Shown here piece by piece: positions 49,082 to 59,930 of a DNA stretch of 64,000 bases (the stretch's first letter is position 1; every line of letters starts with the position of its first letter). Below the pieces are notes generated by a model, which made no database searches, was not told the DNA's origin, and saw nothing but the letters and a program-made list of their open reading frames with translations. A program made the position numbers and the translations under genes. Source of the DNA: an uncultured Psychrobacter sp. (GTDB lineage: Bacteria > Pseudomonadota > Gammaproteobacteria > Pseudomonadales > Moraxellaceae); contig CANLXO010000002.1 in assembly GCA_947495055.1 (NCBI GenBank), positions 124,001-188,000 of the forward strand. The letters are read 5' to 3'.

Positions 49082-49732
49082 TTAAGGACACTGTATAGAA
49101 TATTTATCTAAATTTGTACTGCCTGAAATAAAAGTTGTATTAGTGATAGAAATGCCGTTAATGTTACCGTTAACAATTAGTAAATTGCCATAACAGCTAA
49201 TAACCGCATTAGTGTTTGATCCTGTCAATCTGCAATCTTCGTTGCCAAAACCTCGTACGTTATTTCCTACTACGTTACACGATTTAGAAACATTAAGATC
49301 AGGGCTTACATTGGGAACATTAGGTCTTGTAGGTCGTGAGGGTAGATTTGGGTTTAAGTTAGAGGCGCTTACACAGTCGTAAGTATATTTTCCGTTTGGA
49401 TTACGCTCAATGTCGCGCTTAACTTCATCAGCATCGCCGCCGCTAGCACTTACTATACTAAATCTCGCCGTTTGACCACCAGGTAGACTAGGCGACCCAA
49501 ATATCTGGCACCTTAAAGCGAACTTCTTACCATTATTAATATTAGGCTTTTTTATTAAACATTCACTGAGGGTATTAACAGAAATACTGTTGCCAATGAT
49601 ATTACAGTTAGACAATCCATCAAACCGATCGGAGTCAGAAGAACCATAACTACCACTACTATCAGAATCACCACCGCAAGCAGCTAATGTCAACACACTT
49701 CCCATCAATAATACGTTTACTATTTTGTTCAT
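49082..49732 (-). CDS. Unrecognised outer-envelope lipoprotein
   Basis: A 216-residue lipoprotein. The signal peptide ends in lipobox LAAC (C19), followed by GGDSDSSGSYGSSDSD, a flexible Ser/Gly/Asp linker. The mature part has seven or so cysteines spaced through a beta-rich sequence, including SNCNIIGNSISVNTLSECLI and SCNVVGNNVRGFGNEDC, which look like two imperfect repeats (residues about 40-60 and 150-168). A proline-rich stretch (LPSRPTRPNVPNVSP) separates them. It is predicted on a periplasmic face of a membrane. AT-rich like its neighbours. No family recognised. Confidence 0.78.
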   Translation of the reverse strand: MNKIVNVLLMGSVLTLAACGGDSDSSGSYGSSDSDRFDGLSNCNIIGNSISVNTLSECLIKKPNINNGKKFALRCQIFGSPSLPGGQTARFSIVSASGGDADEVKRDIERNPNGKYTYDCVSASNLNPNLPSRPTRPNVPNVSPDLNVSKSCNVVGNNVRGFGNEDCRLTGSNTNAVISCYGNLLIVNGNINGISITNTTFISGSTNLDKYSIQCP

Positions 49733-49928
49733 TCTAACCTCTGATAAGGTACTGAAGCGATTGAATTGAAAGCCTATTTTAAGGATAAGCTAATTTTTTC
49801 AGAATATATCACTACTATAAAATTAAGTAAACATATTTTCGCTTTTGTTACTGATAATTTTTGTCCAAACTTTAACGCCAATCAGGTTATAATTGCGCAT
49901 TCATTTTTTATTGCTAATCATCTATTAG

Positions 49929-51359
<1,431 letters not shown>

Positions 51360-51392
51360 TCATTAGCTACTGATGATTAAAGAAGCGTAAAT

Positions 51393-52037
51393 ATGCAGCG
51401 CAATGTTAACTCTGTCATTGTCAGTACTGCGGCGGTAGTTATCGTCATAGTGCTGGCAAGTATTGAGCCGCTCGACTGGTCAAGCTACCTACTCCATCAA
51501 TTAGGCACGCTACTATTTTTAGCAGTTATGATAATTGCTTATCGTTATTGGCAAATCAGCAAAAATGCTTACGTGCAATCGATGATATTTTTAGTCGTTC
51601 ATATTATAGGCGCGCGCTATCTGTATTCTTATGTGCCCTACGATAATTGGACAGAGCAGCTATTTGGTATTGGCTTAAATGAGTGGTTTGGCTGGCAGCG
51701 AAATATGTATGACAGGCTGGTACATTTTAGCTATGGGCTTTTGCTATTTACTGCGATGATTGAAAGCGCAAAGTCTATTTTTAAGATTCAATCAATTACA
51801 CTTTTAATTGCTATTGCCCTTATGATCAATATGTCAACAAGCCTGCTCTATGAGCTGTTTGAGTGGAGCTTGACGATGATAATGTCACCTGAGGCAAGCG
51901 AGGCTTACAACGGTCAGCAAGGTGATATTTGGGATGCTCACAAGGATATGGCTTTAGCGCTACTTGGTGGCATCGTTAGCGCAGTTATTATTTTTTATCA
52001 AAATTATAGCCGTCAATTAATAGAGGTTAGTCAGTAA
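51393..52037 (+). CDS. DUF2238 (YjdF-like) membrane protein
   Basis: A 214-residue inner-membrane protein with about six helices. The conserved blocks NMYDRLVHFSYGLL, SLLYELFEWSLTMI and EAYNGQQGDIWDAHKDMALA are those of the DUF2238/YjdF family, whose function is unknown. The conserved His, Asp and Glu residues within the membrane (residues about 108-112, 155-160) are suggestive of a metal- or proton-dependent activity, but this is speculation. It follows purB by 33 bases and may be cotranscribed with it. Confidence 0.88.
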   Translation: MQRNVNSVIVSTAAVVIVIVLASIEPLDWSSYLLHQLGTLLFLAVMIIAYRYWQISKNAYVQSMIFLVVHIIGARYLYSYVPYDNWTEQLFGIGLNEWFGWQRNMYDRLVHFSYGLLLFTAMIESAKSIFKIQSITLLIAIALMINMSTSLLYELFEWSLTMIMSPEASEAYNGQQGDIWDAHKDMALALLGGIVSAVIIFYQNYSRQLIEVSQ

Positions 52038-52077
52038 CTGTCCCTTTAAAAAGAGATCAGATGAGCTGACTACTCAA

Positions 52078-52260
52078 TCAGTCGTCTTTTTTATCATCAC
52101 TATCGCCCGGTATGATCGCTTTGCCCACAGCAACTGTACCTTTGACCACGCCTTTAGTAGTTTTATAGGCAACTTTAGCGGGTACAGTGACGATTTTATG
52201 CACGCAAGCTTGTAATAAAAATGCACTCATAATGATAAACATCAATGATAGCTTTTTCAT
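52078..52260 (-). CDS. Small lipoprotein
   Basis: A 60-residue lipoprotein. The signal peptide MKKLSLMFIIMSAFLLQAC ends at lipobox LQAC (C19). The mature part VHKIVTVPAKVAYKTTKGVV, then KGTVAVGKAIIPGDSDDKKDD, resembles short lipoproteins of Moraxellaceae with KxVTVPxKxAYKTTKGVVKG as core. AGGA lies close upstream of the start codon. The function is unknown. It converges with the DUF2238 gene and lies divergently from roxA, 118 bases away. Confidence 0.83.
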   Translation of the reverse strand: MKKLSLMFIIMSAFLLQACVHKIVTVPAKVAYKTTKGVVKGTVAVGKAIIPGDSDDKKDD

Positions 52261-52378
52261 AAGGATTCCAAAAGTAGTAAACTAAATAATCGTTAATCAT
52301 AAACTATCGTGCTTATTTTCTAAAGCCATTCTATACATAAATACCCTACTTACCCTTATCTAATGACTCGGATCACCC

Positions 52379-53551
52379 ATGACCTCAATTCCACTTTGTC
52401 TACCCGACTCTATCACTCCTGAGCAGTTTTTAAGCGAATACTGGCAAAAAAAACCACTGCTTATTAAGCAAGGTTTACCCCAATTAATCGACATGTTTGA
52501 GCCAGAGGATATGCTTGGGCTTGCCGTTGAAGAAGACGCTTCAGCGCGCCTGCTAATCCAAGCCGCGAGCAAGCAAGAAGGATTGCCACAATGGCAACTC
52601 AAAAAGAGCCCATTGTCAGAAGCAGATTTTGATAATTTGCTAGCACAGTGGACTGTACTGGTGCAAAATATGGAACAGTGGTCACCTGAGCTTGGGCAAC
52701 TCTGGCAAGCGTTTGATTTTATTCCGCAGTGGCAGCGCGATGATATCATGGTATCTTTCGCCCCAAAAGGCGGCTCCGTGGGCAAACACTATGACGATTA
52801 CGATGTGTTTTTGGCGCAAGGATATGGATCACGGCGTTGGCAGCTCGGCAAATTCTGTGATAAAGGTACCGAGTTTGTCGCAGATGAGCCGATTCGACTG
52901 TTTGATGATATGGGCGAGATTATCTTTGATGAGATACTAGAAGCGGGTGATGTACTTTATGTGCCGCCGAAACTCTCTCATTTTGGAGTAGCACAAGATG
53001 ACTGCTTAACCTTTTCGTTTGGCTGTCGTCGTCCAAACTTAATGCAAATTATCGACAGCTTAGCTGATATCGCCACCAGTGATAGCGATTTATTTATCCC
53101 AATGTTATTGCCACAAACGCTGCAAGCCTGTGGCGCACTGCAAGTCGATAGTATTGATGCGATTAAAGAGCAGCTATTACAAATGCTGCAATCTAAGCGC
53201 GGCGACGATATTATTCGTCAAGCCGTGTTAGAAGTCGTTAGCAAACGTCAATATGATGCGCTGGTACCCGAGGAGACTTTAGATACAGATGAGCTTATAC
53301 AAGCCTTGATGGACGGCGCAACGCTGCAAGCTGACTATAGCAATCGCTTGCTCTACAGCCAAACCAATGATGGCGTGACGCTATATGCCAATGGTCAACG
53401 GCTTGATGATCTTGAGAATAGCGCAGCAGCTTTGCTATCTCGTTTGGCCAATGGTGAGCATCTCACCTATCAAGATGTCAAAGATATCGACCTTGATGAA
53501 GTCAACGAATGGCTTGAGAATGGTTGGGTATGGGTTAATTATAATGAGTAG
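52379..53551 (+). CDS. roxA: Ribosomal protein uL16 arginine hydroxylase-like cupin
   Basis: A 390-residue JmjC-type Fe(II)/2-oxoglutarate dioxygenase of the RoxA/YcfD family, which hydroxylates an arginine in ribosomal protein L16. FLSEYWQKKPLLIKQGLP is the N-terminal signature, VGKHYDDYDVFLAQGYGSRRW gives the H-x-D iron ligands, and AGDVLYVPPKLSHFGVAQDD has the third ligand. The C-terminal winged-helix domain ends with LENGWVWVNYNE, as in YcfD (373 residues). The start overlaps the -4 to -1 region with GGATCACCC, without a strong ribosome-binding site. A strong terminator follows. Confidence 0.93.
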   Translation: MTSIPLCLPDSITPEQFLSEYWQKKPLLIKQGLPQLIDMFEPEDMLGLAVEEDASARLLIQAASKQEGLPQWQLKKSPLSEADFDNLLAQWTVLVQNMEQWSPELGQLWQAFDFIPQWQRDDIMVSFAPKGGSVGKHYDDYDVFLAQGYGSRRWQLGKFCDKGTEFVADEPIRLFDDMGEIIFDEILEAGDVLYVPPKLSHFGVAQDDCLTFSFGCRRPNLMQIIDSLADIATSDSDLFIPMLLPQTLQACGALQVDSIDAIKEQLLQMLQSKRGDDIIRQAVLEVVSKRQYDALVPEETLDTDELIQALMDGATLQADYSNRLLYSQTNDGVTLYANGQRLDDLENSAAALLSRLANGEHLTYQDVKDIDLDEVNEWLENGWVWVNYNE

Positions 53552-53594
53552 TCTTTAGCTCGATCATAATCTAGGTTCATACCACACAAACACA

Positions 53595-53632
53595 AAAAAC
53601 CCGATAGCGTATCACTCAACTATCGGGTTTTT
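53595..53632. terminator. Bidirectional terminator between roxA and the putA C-domain gene
   Basis: Perfect 13-base stem AAAAACCCGATAG / CTATCGGGTTTTT (53595-53607 and 53620-53632) with a 12-base loop and T runs in both directions. It can end both convergent transcripts. Confidence 0.93.
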
Positions 53633-53660
53633 ATGTTTAATATAGGTGAATAAGTCTAAA

Positions 53661-54350
53661 TTAAGTACCCAGCTCAAGCAAGCTGGCATTACCACCAATA
53701 GCCGTTGTATTAATAGTAATGACGCGCTCTGTCATGAAGCGATGAAGATAATCGGGCGTAAGCATCTCAGATAACCCGTCCATATCGCTGACAGGGATAA
53801 CTTGGGTTAAGATGCCGTCCGTATCTGCAAGCGTCTGACTGATCTCTTGTATCTCGCTAGTATTTCCAGCGACGGCGACTTGTGCTAGGCGGTCAATATA
53901 CAGTAAAGTCACCGTTTGTGCGTCATTAGCGACGCTTAGTACATCATCGCTGATACCAGTGTCATAGAGTATTTTTGCCGCCTCATCACACATCTCATAT
54001 TGGCTGGGGCAATGCAATATTACCTCGTTGCCAGTGAGCAGTGCTGCGATAAGCTGACCGAGCACGGCCATCGTAGTAGCAGACTCCCCTCCAATGACCA
54101 TTGTCTTGCCGCGCGCAGTCATATACAGATCATTAGACTCTCCTGTCGCGCCAGTCATACGCTCGACTTCGTCAAGCTTAGGGGCGGCGTTTAGTAAATG
54201 ATGAAACAAGCGCTTGGCTTTGGTCGCATTGCCCGTTAATAGCGCAAGCTTAGGGATAGCCGCCTCAAGGTACGGAGCGCGGTTGACAGCGCCGAGCAAC
54301 CGCCAAGACTCGCAAACCTGCGCATGATTTTTTTTGAATTCAGTTGTCAT
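53661..54350 (-). CDS. Separate PutA C-terminal domain protein
   Basis: A 229-residue protein that matches the C-terminal domain of long (type B) PutA proteins such as E. coli PutA: GATGESNDLYMTARGKTMVI corresponds to the GPTGERN block there, and RVITINTTAIGGNASLLELG to the final AAAGGNASLMTIG segment. In long PutAs this domain helps seal the substrate-channelling cavity. Here it is a distinct gene, starting 11 bases after the putA stop in a different frame, with a proper ribosome-binding site (TAAGGA, overlapping the putA stop TAA). It is thus a stable split, not a recent frameshift. It probably binds PutA in trans. Confidence 0.8.
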   Translation of the reverse strand: MTTEFKKNHAQVCESWRLLGAVNRAPYLEAAIPKLALLTGNATKAKRLFHHLLNAAPKLDEVERMTGATGESNDLYMTARGKTMVIGGESATTMAVLGQLIAALLTGNEVILHCPSQYEMCDEAAKILYDTGISDDVLSVANDAQTVTLLYIDRLAQVAVAGNTSEIQEISQTLADTDGILTQVIPVSDMDGLSEMLTPDYLHRFMTERVITINTTAIGGNASLLELGT

Positions 54351-54361
54351 AGTGCAATTCC

Positions 54362-57300
54362 TTATGCAAGCTGGGTTTGAGTTTGAGGATTAAAGGCGGC
54401 TTGATCTTCGCTTTTCGAGGCAGTCGTTACAGTTTCGATAGCCAGCTTCATAAGACGCGCTACATAATGTGGACCGCCCGCTTTGGGACCAGTACCCGAT
54501 AACCCGCAACCACCAAAGGGTTGGACGTTAACGACCGCACCGATTTGGTTACGATTAATATAAGTATTACCTACCACAGTGCGGCGCTCGATATGTTCAG
54601 CGATATTCTCAATGCGGCTATGAATACCCAAGGTAAGACCAAAGCCTGTAGCATTAATCGCATCGATAAGTTTGTCCAAATCGCGCGCTTTGTAGCGTAG
54701 TACGTGCAATATCGGACCAAAATGCTCACCACCAATCACATCAATACTCTGAACCTCAATCGCCGTTGGCAATACAAAGGTAGCATCATCTTCATCAATG
54801 ACAGAACTTGCACTCATTGGCGTCTGCGCCAGTATCGTCGCCGTCGGCTCTGCACGCATACGCTCAATATGCGCCTCAAGACCTTGTTTGGCAGTACTAT
54901 CGATTACAGGGCCTACGTCAGTTGCCGCGTAGGTTGGATTGCCTACGATGAGCTCTGCCATATTGCCTTGAAGCAGTTCAATTAAATTATCAGCGATATC
55001 GTCTTGAATACATAAAATGCGACAAGCCGAGCAGCGTTGTCCTGCCGAGCCAAAGGCGGATAGTACCGCATCCTTGACCACTTGCTCAGGTAGCGCAGTT
55101 GAATCAACGATCATAGCGTTTTGACCGCCTGTCTCAGCGATCAAAATCGGTAGCTCACCGCTTGCTTGCGCATGAGTATTTAAGCTTTGGTTGATACGCT
55201 GAGCAGTTTGCGTTGAGCCCGTGAACACGACGCCATCCAAACTATCAGCACCAGTTAGCGCCGCCCCTACTTCGCCGCCACCGATAACCAGTTGCAAGGC
55301 TTCATTTGGTACGCCTGCTTGGTACATAAGCTGAGCGCCAAAATGTGCGATTAAGCTGGTTTGTTCGGCGGGCTTGGCGACCACAGTATTACCTGCCGCT
55401 AGCGCTGCGACGATTTGTCCTGTGTAAATAGCAAGTGGGAAGTTCCATGGACTGATACAGACAATAGTGCCGCGCGCCTTGTAGACTTGTCTGGACGACT
55501 TGCCATTTAGATCGGTAAACTCATATGCAGCGCTATCTAAACGCTCAGCTTCATCGGCATAAAAGCGGCAAAAGTCAACCGCCTCTTTGATCTCATCAAT
55601 ACTGTCTTGCGTGGTCTTGCCCGCCTCCACTTGGCACAGCGCCATTAGCTCAGCGTAACTTGCCTCATAAAGATCAGCAATCTGGCGCAAGATATCAGCA
55701 CGTTTGCTAGCAGCTACAGCTTGCCATCGTTTTTGTCCTGCGACAGCGGCATCAATAGCTTGCCTTGCAATCTTAGCGTTAGCGAAATGCACTTTGCCTG
55801 CTACAACCTCATGATTCCAAGGGGCGCGGACACTATGAATCTCAAGCGCCTGCGTAACTCCATTGTCATCGTATTCACTAATCGCCTTACCATTAATAAT
55901 AGAAGTCGCTGACCATGTTTTTTCTAGTTGCGCATTGATAGCGGCTTTTAGTGGCGTCCACTGCGACTCTACAAAGATGTTGGAGCCAAAGCTAGCTTGG
56001 CGCGCGCCATAGATATCAAGCGGCAATGGAATATCAGGGTTATGCAAATGCTTATTGGCAAGCAGTTTGTCATATGGATGTACGGTTAGCTTATCAATCG
56101 GATAAGACTTATCTAAGAGCTGATGCACAAACGAGCTGTTGGCACCGTTTTCAAGCAGACGACGCACCAGATACGGCAGCAAATCGTGATGCGCACCAAC
56201 CGGGGCATAGATACGTACAGGGATTTGATAAGTCTGCAAGATATGATCATAAAGCGCATCGCCCATGCCGTGTAGGCGCTGGAACTCAAAGTCGCGATGA
56301 CTACTCATGGTCATCACAGATGCCAGCGTATGCGCGTTATGAGTGGCGAACTGCGGCCAGATAAGTCCGCGCAGATGCTCTGATAATAAGAAACGCGCAC
56401 AAGCTAGATAGGCGGTATCCGTGCCTTCTTTACGAGTCCAGACAGGATAACCCGATAGACCTTTTTGCTGGGCGAGCTTAATCTCAGTATCCCAATATGC
56501 GCCTTTGACCAAGCGCAGTGGAATACGATCCCCAACTTCCGTCGCCAGTCGCGCGATCCATGCAAATACCGCGATAGCGCGTTTTGAATACCCTTGTACC
56601 ACCAGACCTAAACCATCCCAGCCTTTGGTTAAAGGATCACGGTACAGCGACTCAAACAGTTTGAGAGAGATCTCTAATCTATCAGCTTCTTCAGCATCAA
56701 TACTGATATCAACGTTGACCTCGCGCGCCGCTTCTATGAGGAGCATACAGCGCAGGCGTAGTAGCCCCATCACTTGCGCCTCTTGCGTCGCCTCATAACG
56801 GGGATGTAGAGCCGATAACTTGATAGAGACAGACGGCTTTGGCATGCCCTCGGCTACTTTGACATTGGTGGTTGATTTGACCGCATGCAAATAATCATTG
56901 AAGTATTTTTCCGCGTCTTTGTGAGTAACCGCCGCTTCACCGAGCATATCGAACGAATAGGTATAGCCTTTATTGCGATAAGGTTGACTGTTTTTGTTGG
57001 CCTCTTCAATGGTTTCGCCCAGCACAAACTGATGCCCCATGATACGCATGGCTTTTTGCATAGCGCCGCGAATCATCGGCTCGCCCATCTTTTTGGTCAT
57101 GCGATCCAAAAACCCTGAGGCCGTCGTACGACTATCGATACTGACCACGCGGCCTGTCATCATCATGCCCCACGTTGAGGCATTGACCATAAAGCCATTG
57201 TCATCTTTGAGATGCTTCTTCCAGTCGGCAACACTCATTTTGTCACGGATAAGTGCATCAGCGGTGTAATTATCTGGCACCCGAATCAAGGCTTCAGCTA

Positions 57301-57619
57301 AGCTCATGAGCAAGATACCCTCTTGGGTATCGAGGCTATACTCAAGCAGCAACGAGTCCACCATCTTGATCGCTTTACCATCATTACGCACATACTCAAC
57401 CAGCTTGCGTGTCTGCTCGGTGGCATCCGCGCGCTCTTGATCAGTCGGCTTAGAAAGGGGTAATAATTGCGTCAAAAACTGATCTTCATCAACGCTATAT
57501 AACGGCGAGATACGCGCATACAGCTCATCACTCGAATGCTCTAGGTACTCAGGCGCCAGCAAATCGGTTGGCTTAAACAAGATGGGCTCTTGTGGGGTAA
57601 ATTTATCTATCGGATGCAT
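54362..57619 (-). CDS. putA: Bifunctional proline dehydrogenase/L-glutamate gamma-semialdehyde dehydrogenase
   Basis: A 1085-residue enzyme oxidising proline to glutamate. The N-terminal proline dehydrogenase barrel is visible by KPSVSIKLSALHPRYE, RLVKGAYWDTEIK and RIYAPVGAHHDLLPYLVRRLLENGANSSFVH (part of the FAD site). The C-terminal aldehyde dehydrogenase has ISPWNFPLAI, VVFTGSTQTAQRI and GSAGQRCSACR, with the catalytic Cys. There is no N-terminal ribbon-helix-helix domain, so it is not a PutA-type repressor. The C-terminal domain of long PutAs is encoded by the next gene. The ATG at 57619 has GGAG upstream; the open frame to 57667 is not homologous. Confidence 0.95.
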   Translation of the reverse strand: MHPIDKFTPQEPILFKPTDLLAPEYLEHSSDELYARISPLYSVDEDQFLTQLLPLSKPTDQERADATEQTRKLVEYVRNDGKAIKMVDSLLLEYSLDTQEGILLMSLAEALIRVPDNYTADALIRDKMSVADWKKHLKDDNGFMVNASTWGMMMTGRVVSIDSRTTASGFLDRMTKKMGEPMIRGAMQKAMRIMGHQFVLGETIEEANKNSQPYRNKGYTYSFDMLGEAAVTHKDAEKYFNDYLHAVKSTTNVKVAEGMPKPSVSIKLSALHPRYEATQEAQVMGLLRLRCMLLIEAAREVNVDISIDAEEADRLEISLKLFESLYRDPLTKGWDGLGLVVQGYSKRAIAVFAWIARLATEVGDRIPLRLVKGAYWDTEIKLAQQKGLSGYPVWTRKEGTDTAYLACARFLLSEHLRGLIWPQFATHNAHTLASVMTMSSHRDFEFQRLHGMGDALYDHILQTYQIPVRIYAPVGAHHDLLPYLVRRLLENGANSSFVHQLLDKSYPIDKLTVHPYDKLLANKHLHNPDIPLPLDIYGARQASFGSNIFVESQWTPLKAAINAQLEKTWSATSIINGKAISEYDDNGVTQALEIHSVRAPWNHEVVAGKVHFANAKIARQAIDAAVAGQKRWQAVAASKRADILRQIADLYEASYAELMALCQVEAGKTTQDSIDEIKEAVDFCRFYADEAERLDSAAYEFTDLNGKSSRQVYKARGTIVCISPWNFPLAIYTGQIVAALAAGNTVVAKPAEQTSLIAHFGAQLMYQAGVPNEALQLVIGGGEVGAALTGADSLDGVVFTGSTQTAQRINQSLNTHAQASGELPILIAETGGQNAMIVDSTALPEQVVKDAVLSAFGSAGQRCSACRILCIQDDIADNLIELLQGNMAELIVGNPTYAATDVGPVIDSTAKQGLEAHIERMRAEPTATILAQTPMSASSVIDEDDATFVLPTAIEVQSIDVIGGEHFGPILHVLRYKARDLDKLIDAINATGFGLTLGIHSRIENIAEHIERRTVVGNTYINRNQIGAVVNVQPFGGCGLSGTGPKAGGPHYVARLMKLAIETVTTASKSEDQAAFNPQTQTQLA

Positions 57620-58206
57620 ACGGGCTCCATAACTATCGTTTAAAAACCATAATAAATGGGGCGTCAAAGCTTTTATAATACAATACGCGAGCCATGCATC
57701 CTCTCTTTTGCATCACTATCGTTTGTAAAATATAAAAAGCAAAACCGCGCCATCACAAAACAGGCAGGTCTGAGCGAGTCAGACACGGTTAAGTAGGTCG
57801 CTTGCGTACTAAACGGACTACATTAACAATATAAAGGCAATAAAAAATTAAGCGGCATTAGTGCCTTCTTCTTGTTTGTAGTGAAAGGAGTGATTGGCAT
57901 TTTAAGTTCACTTAAAATACGAATCTTGCATGACTAATTCACTGTAAGAAAAACCTCTACGGCGTTGATTGAGGTGATGCGCTTAACCTCTTCATACTAG
58001 CATGAAAAAACGCTGTGACCAATGCTATTGAGTATTTATTTGCGTAGATATGTGATGTAAAAACAAGCAGATAGTAGCGCCTGTAAACGAGATACAGTAG
58101 TCCAACTATTTTAATGTAAAGACTAAGAAATAAGCGCTCTATTTATAATAAAAAAACCCTTTTTATCATTTCAGATAAAAAGGGTTTTGGTTTGAGAAGT
58201 TAAGGA
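57620..58206. other. 587-base spacer between putA and the purine permease gene
   Basis: It should hold the putA promoter and the end of the permease transcript. No coding-like ORF, tRNA or known RNA was found. The permease terminator is at 58153-58188. A perfect 8-base inverted repeat ATTTTAAG-TTCA-CTTAAAAT is at 57899-57918 and could be an operator. Confidence 0.55.
58153..58188 (-). terminator. Intrinsic terminator after the NCS2 permease gene
   Basis: Perfect 15-base stem AAAACCCTTTTTATC / GATAAAAAGGGTTTT (58153-58167 and 58174-58188) with a 6-base loop, and a T run on the minus strand (from the A run at 58150-58156). Confidence 0.9.
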
Positions 58207-59502
58207 TTATAAAAATACGATTTTAGCTAATAAGACAATTGTTAATATCCAGACTGGAATGGTAATCTCTGAGAATCGACCCGTCATAAACTTAGCTGCC
58301 GTAAAGGTGATAAACCCGAGCGCAATACCGTCAGCGATAGAATAAGTTAGCGGCGTTAGCAGGAGCACGACAGCGACGGGAGCCGCTTCGGTTAAGTCTT
58401 CCCAGTTGATATCCTTTAGAGTAAAGAGCATCAACACTGACACATAGAATATCGCACCAGCAGTAGCATAAACAGGAATCATACCTGCTAGTGGCGCAAA
58501 GAAGATACTAAGCAAGAATAGTACGCCAACGGTTACTGCCATCAAGCCTGTACGACCACCAGAGGCAACTCCCGACGCGCTTTCGATATAGCTAGTCGTC
58601 GATGACGTACCGAGCATAGAGCCTGCTACGGTAGCAGTCGAATCTGCAAGAAGCGCCTTACCCATGTTCGGGATATTACCGTTTTTATCAATAAGGCCCG
58701 CTTTACTTGTGATACCGACTAAGCTGCCAGCAGTATCAAATAAATCGACGAATAAAAAGGCAAAGATAACGCTGATCATCGTGATATCAAACGCGCCTGC
58801 AATATCTAATTGCATAAAGGTCGGTGCGATAGACGGCGGCGCTGAGATGATACCTGTGAACTGCGTTTGACCTGCCAATAAGCTGATTACCGTTATGATT
58901 AAGATACCTATGGTTACCGCGCCCGGTATTTTTTTGTACACAAGGCCAATAATAAGAAAGAAGCCTAGCGCGGCCATCATCGGTGAAAATGATTTCATAT
59001 CGCCAAGGGTGACCAAAGTCGCATCTTGTCCGACGATGATGCCTGAGCTTTGCAGGGCGATAAACGCTAAGAACGCCCCGATACCCGCCACAATACCTTG
59101 CTTGAGTGCATTAGGAATGGCATTGATAATCCATTCACGTATCTTAAATAAGCTAAGCAGGATAAACAAACACCCAGATAAGAATACAGCACCAAGGGCA
59201 GTCTCCCAAGCATAACCCATGCCTAGCACCACGCCATAAGTAAAAAAAGCGTTGAGTCCCATACCTGGCGCTAGTGCGACTGGCAGGCGGGCATAAAGAC
59301 CCATGATAAAACAGCCTATGGCAGCGGCTAGACAAGTGGCGACGAATACCGCGCCTTTATCCATACCTGCTTCTGCTAAGACATTGGGGTTGACGAAGAT
59401 GATATAAGCCATCGTCAAAAAGGTGGTAATACCCGCAAGGATTTCTGTTTTGATGGTGGTATTGTCACCATTAATCCCAAAGTAGCGTTCTATTGCATTC
59501 AT
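58207..59502 (-). CDS. NCS2 family purine permease
   Basis: A 431-residue inner-membrane transporter of the NCS2 (AzgA-like) family. FGINGDNTTIKTEILAGITTFLTMAYIIFVNP, LPVALAPGMGLNAFFTYGVV and GTSSTTSYIESASGVASGGRTGL are characteristic of guanine/hypoxanthine or adenine permeases (GhxP, AdeP, AzgA). About fourteen helices are expected. The start is uncertain: I chose the ATG at 59502, where homology begins; the frame is open to an ATG at 59586. The spacer upstream shows no recognisable purine riboswitch. Which purine is carried is not determined. Confidence 0.88.
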   Translation of the reverse strand: MNAIERYFGINGDNTTIKTEILAGITTFLTMAYIIFVNPNVLAEAGMDKGAVFVATCLAAAIGCFIMGLYARLPVALAPGMGLNAFFTYGVVLGMGYAWETALGAVFLSGCLFILLSLFKIREWIINAIPNALKQGIVAGIGAFLAFIALQSSGIIVGQDATLVTLGDMKSFSPMMAALGFFLIIGLVYKKIPGAVTIGILIITVISLLAGQTQFTGIISAPPSIAPTFMQLDIAGAFDITMISVIFAFLFVDLFDTAGSLVGITSKAGLIDKNGNIPNMGKALLADSTATVAGSMLGTSSTTSYIESASGVASGGRTGLMAVTVGVLFLLSIFFAPLAGMIPVYATAGAIFYVSVLMLFTLKDINWEDLTEAAPVAVVLLLTPLTYSIADGIALGFITFTAAKFMTGRFSEITIPVWILTIVLLAKIVFL

Positions 59503-59930
59503 AAGTCGTGCGCCCAGCTTGCTTGTGGAAAAGACAGTATTCGCCGTACTGAGAGTAATATGACCTGATTCATTTGCCGCTAACATATTAGCGTCTATAT
59601 GCTAGTATCAACAGGTAATCATAATCTCTTTGTCACTAGAGAATGCCTGTCTTAAAGGTTGTGTTAACAAAGCGCAACATTTTAGATAAATTATGACACT
59701 ATTTCAATCGTTACTCGTGCCTTGCGGGTATAAAAGCTGAGATCAGATAATGAGCTTTTTAAAAGATCTGTCATTACTCTCAGAGACGTTATCTTGCCTT
59801 TATATAAGCAGTAACATACCGATAGTTTACTCTAAGTATTTTTATTGTCAGAGGCTGCTATCTTTATGACGCATTACCTTTTAAAATGTGCCGTACCCAA
59901 GTTATTGCTACTTACTCATGAGTGACCTAA
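59503..59930. other. 428-base spacer between the purine permease and tolQ
   Basis: A divergent upstream region. A hairpin with AAAAGCT/AGCTTTT arms lies at 59733-59759 and is read on the minus strand as a potential leader element of the permease gene. I checked for the purine riboswitch core and did not find it. No coding ORF is seen. Confidence 0.5.

Noticed and set aside
59503..59820. Possible purine riboswitch upstream of the NCS2 permease
   Set aside because: The conserved core segments expected of a purine riboswitch are not found on the minus strand; only a weak AAAAGCT/AGCTTTT hairpin is present.
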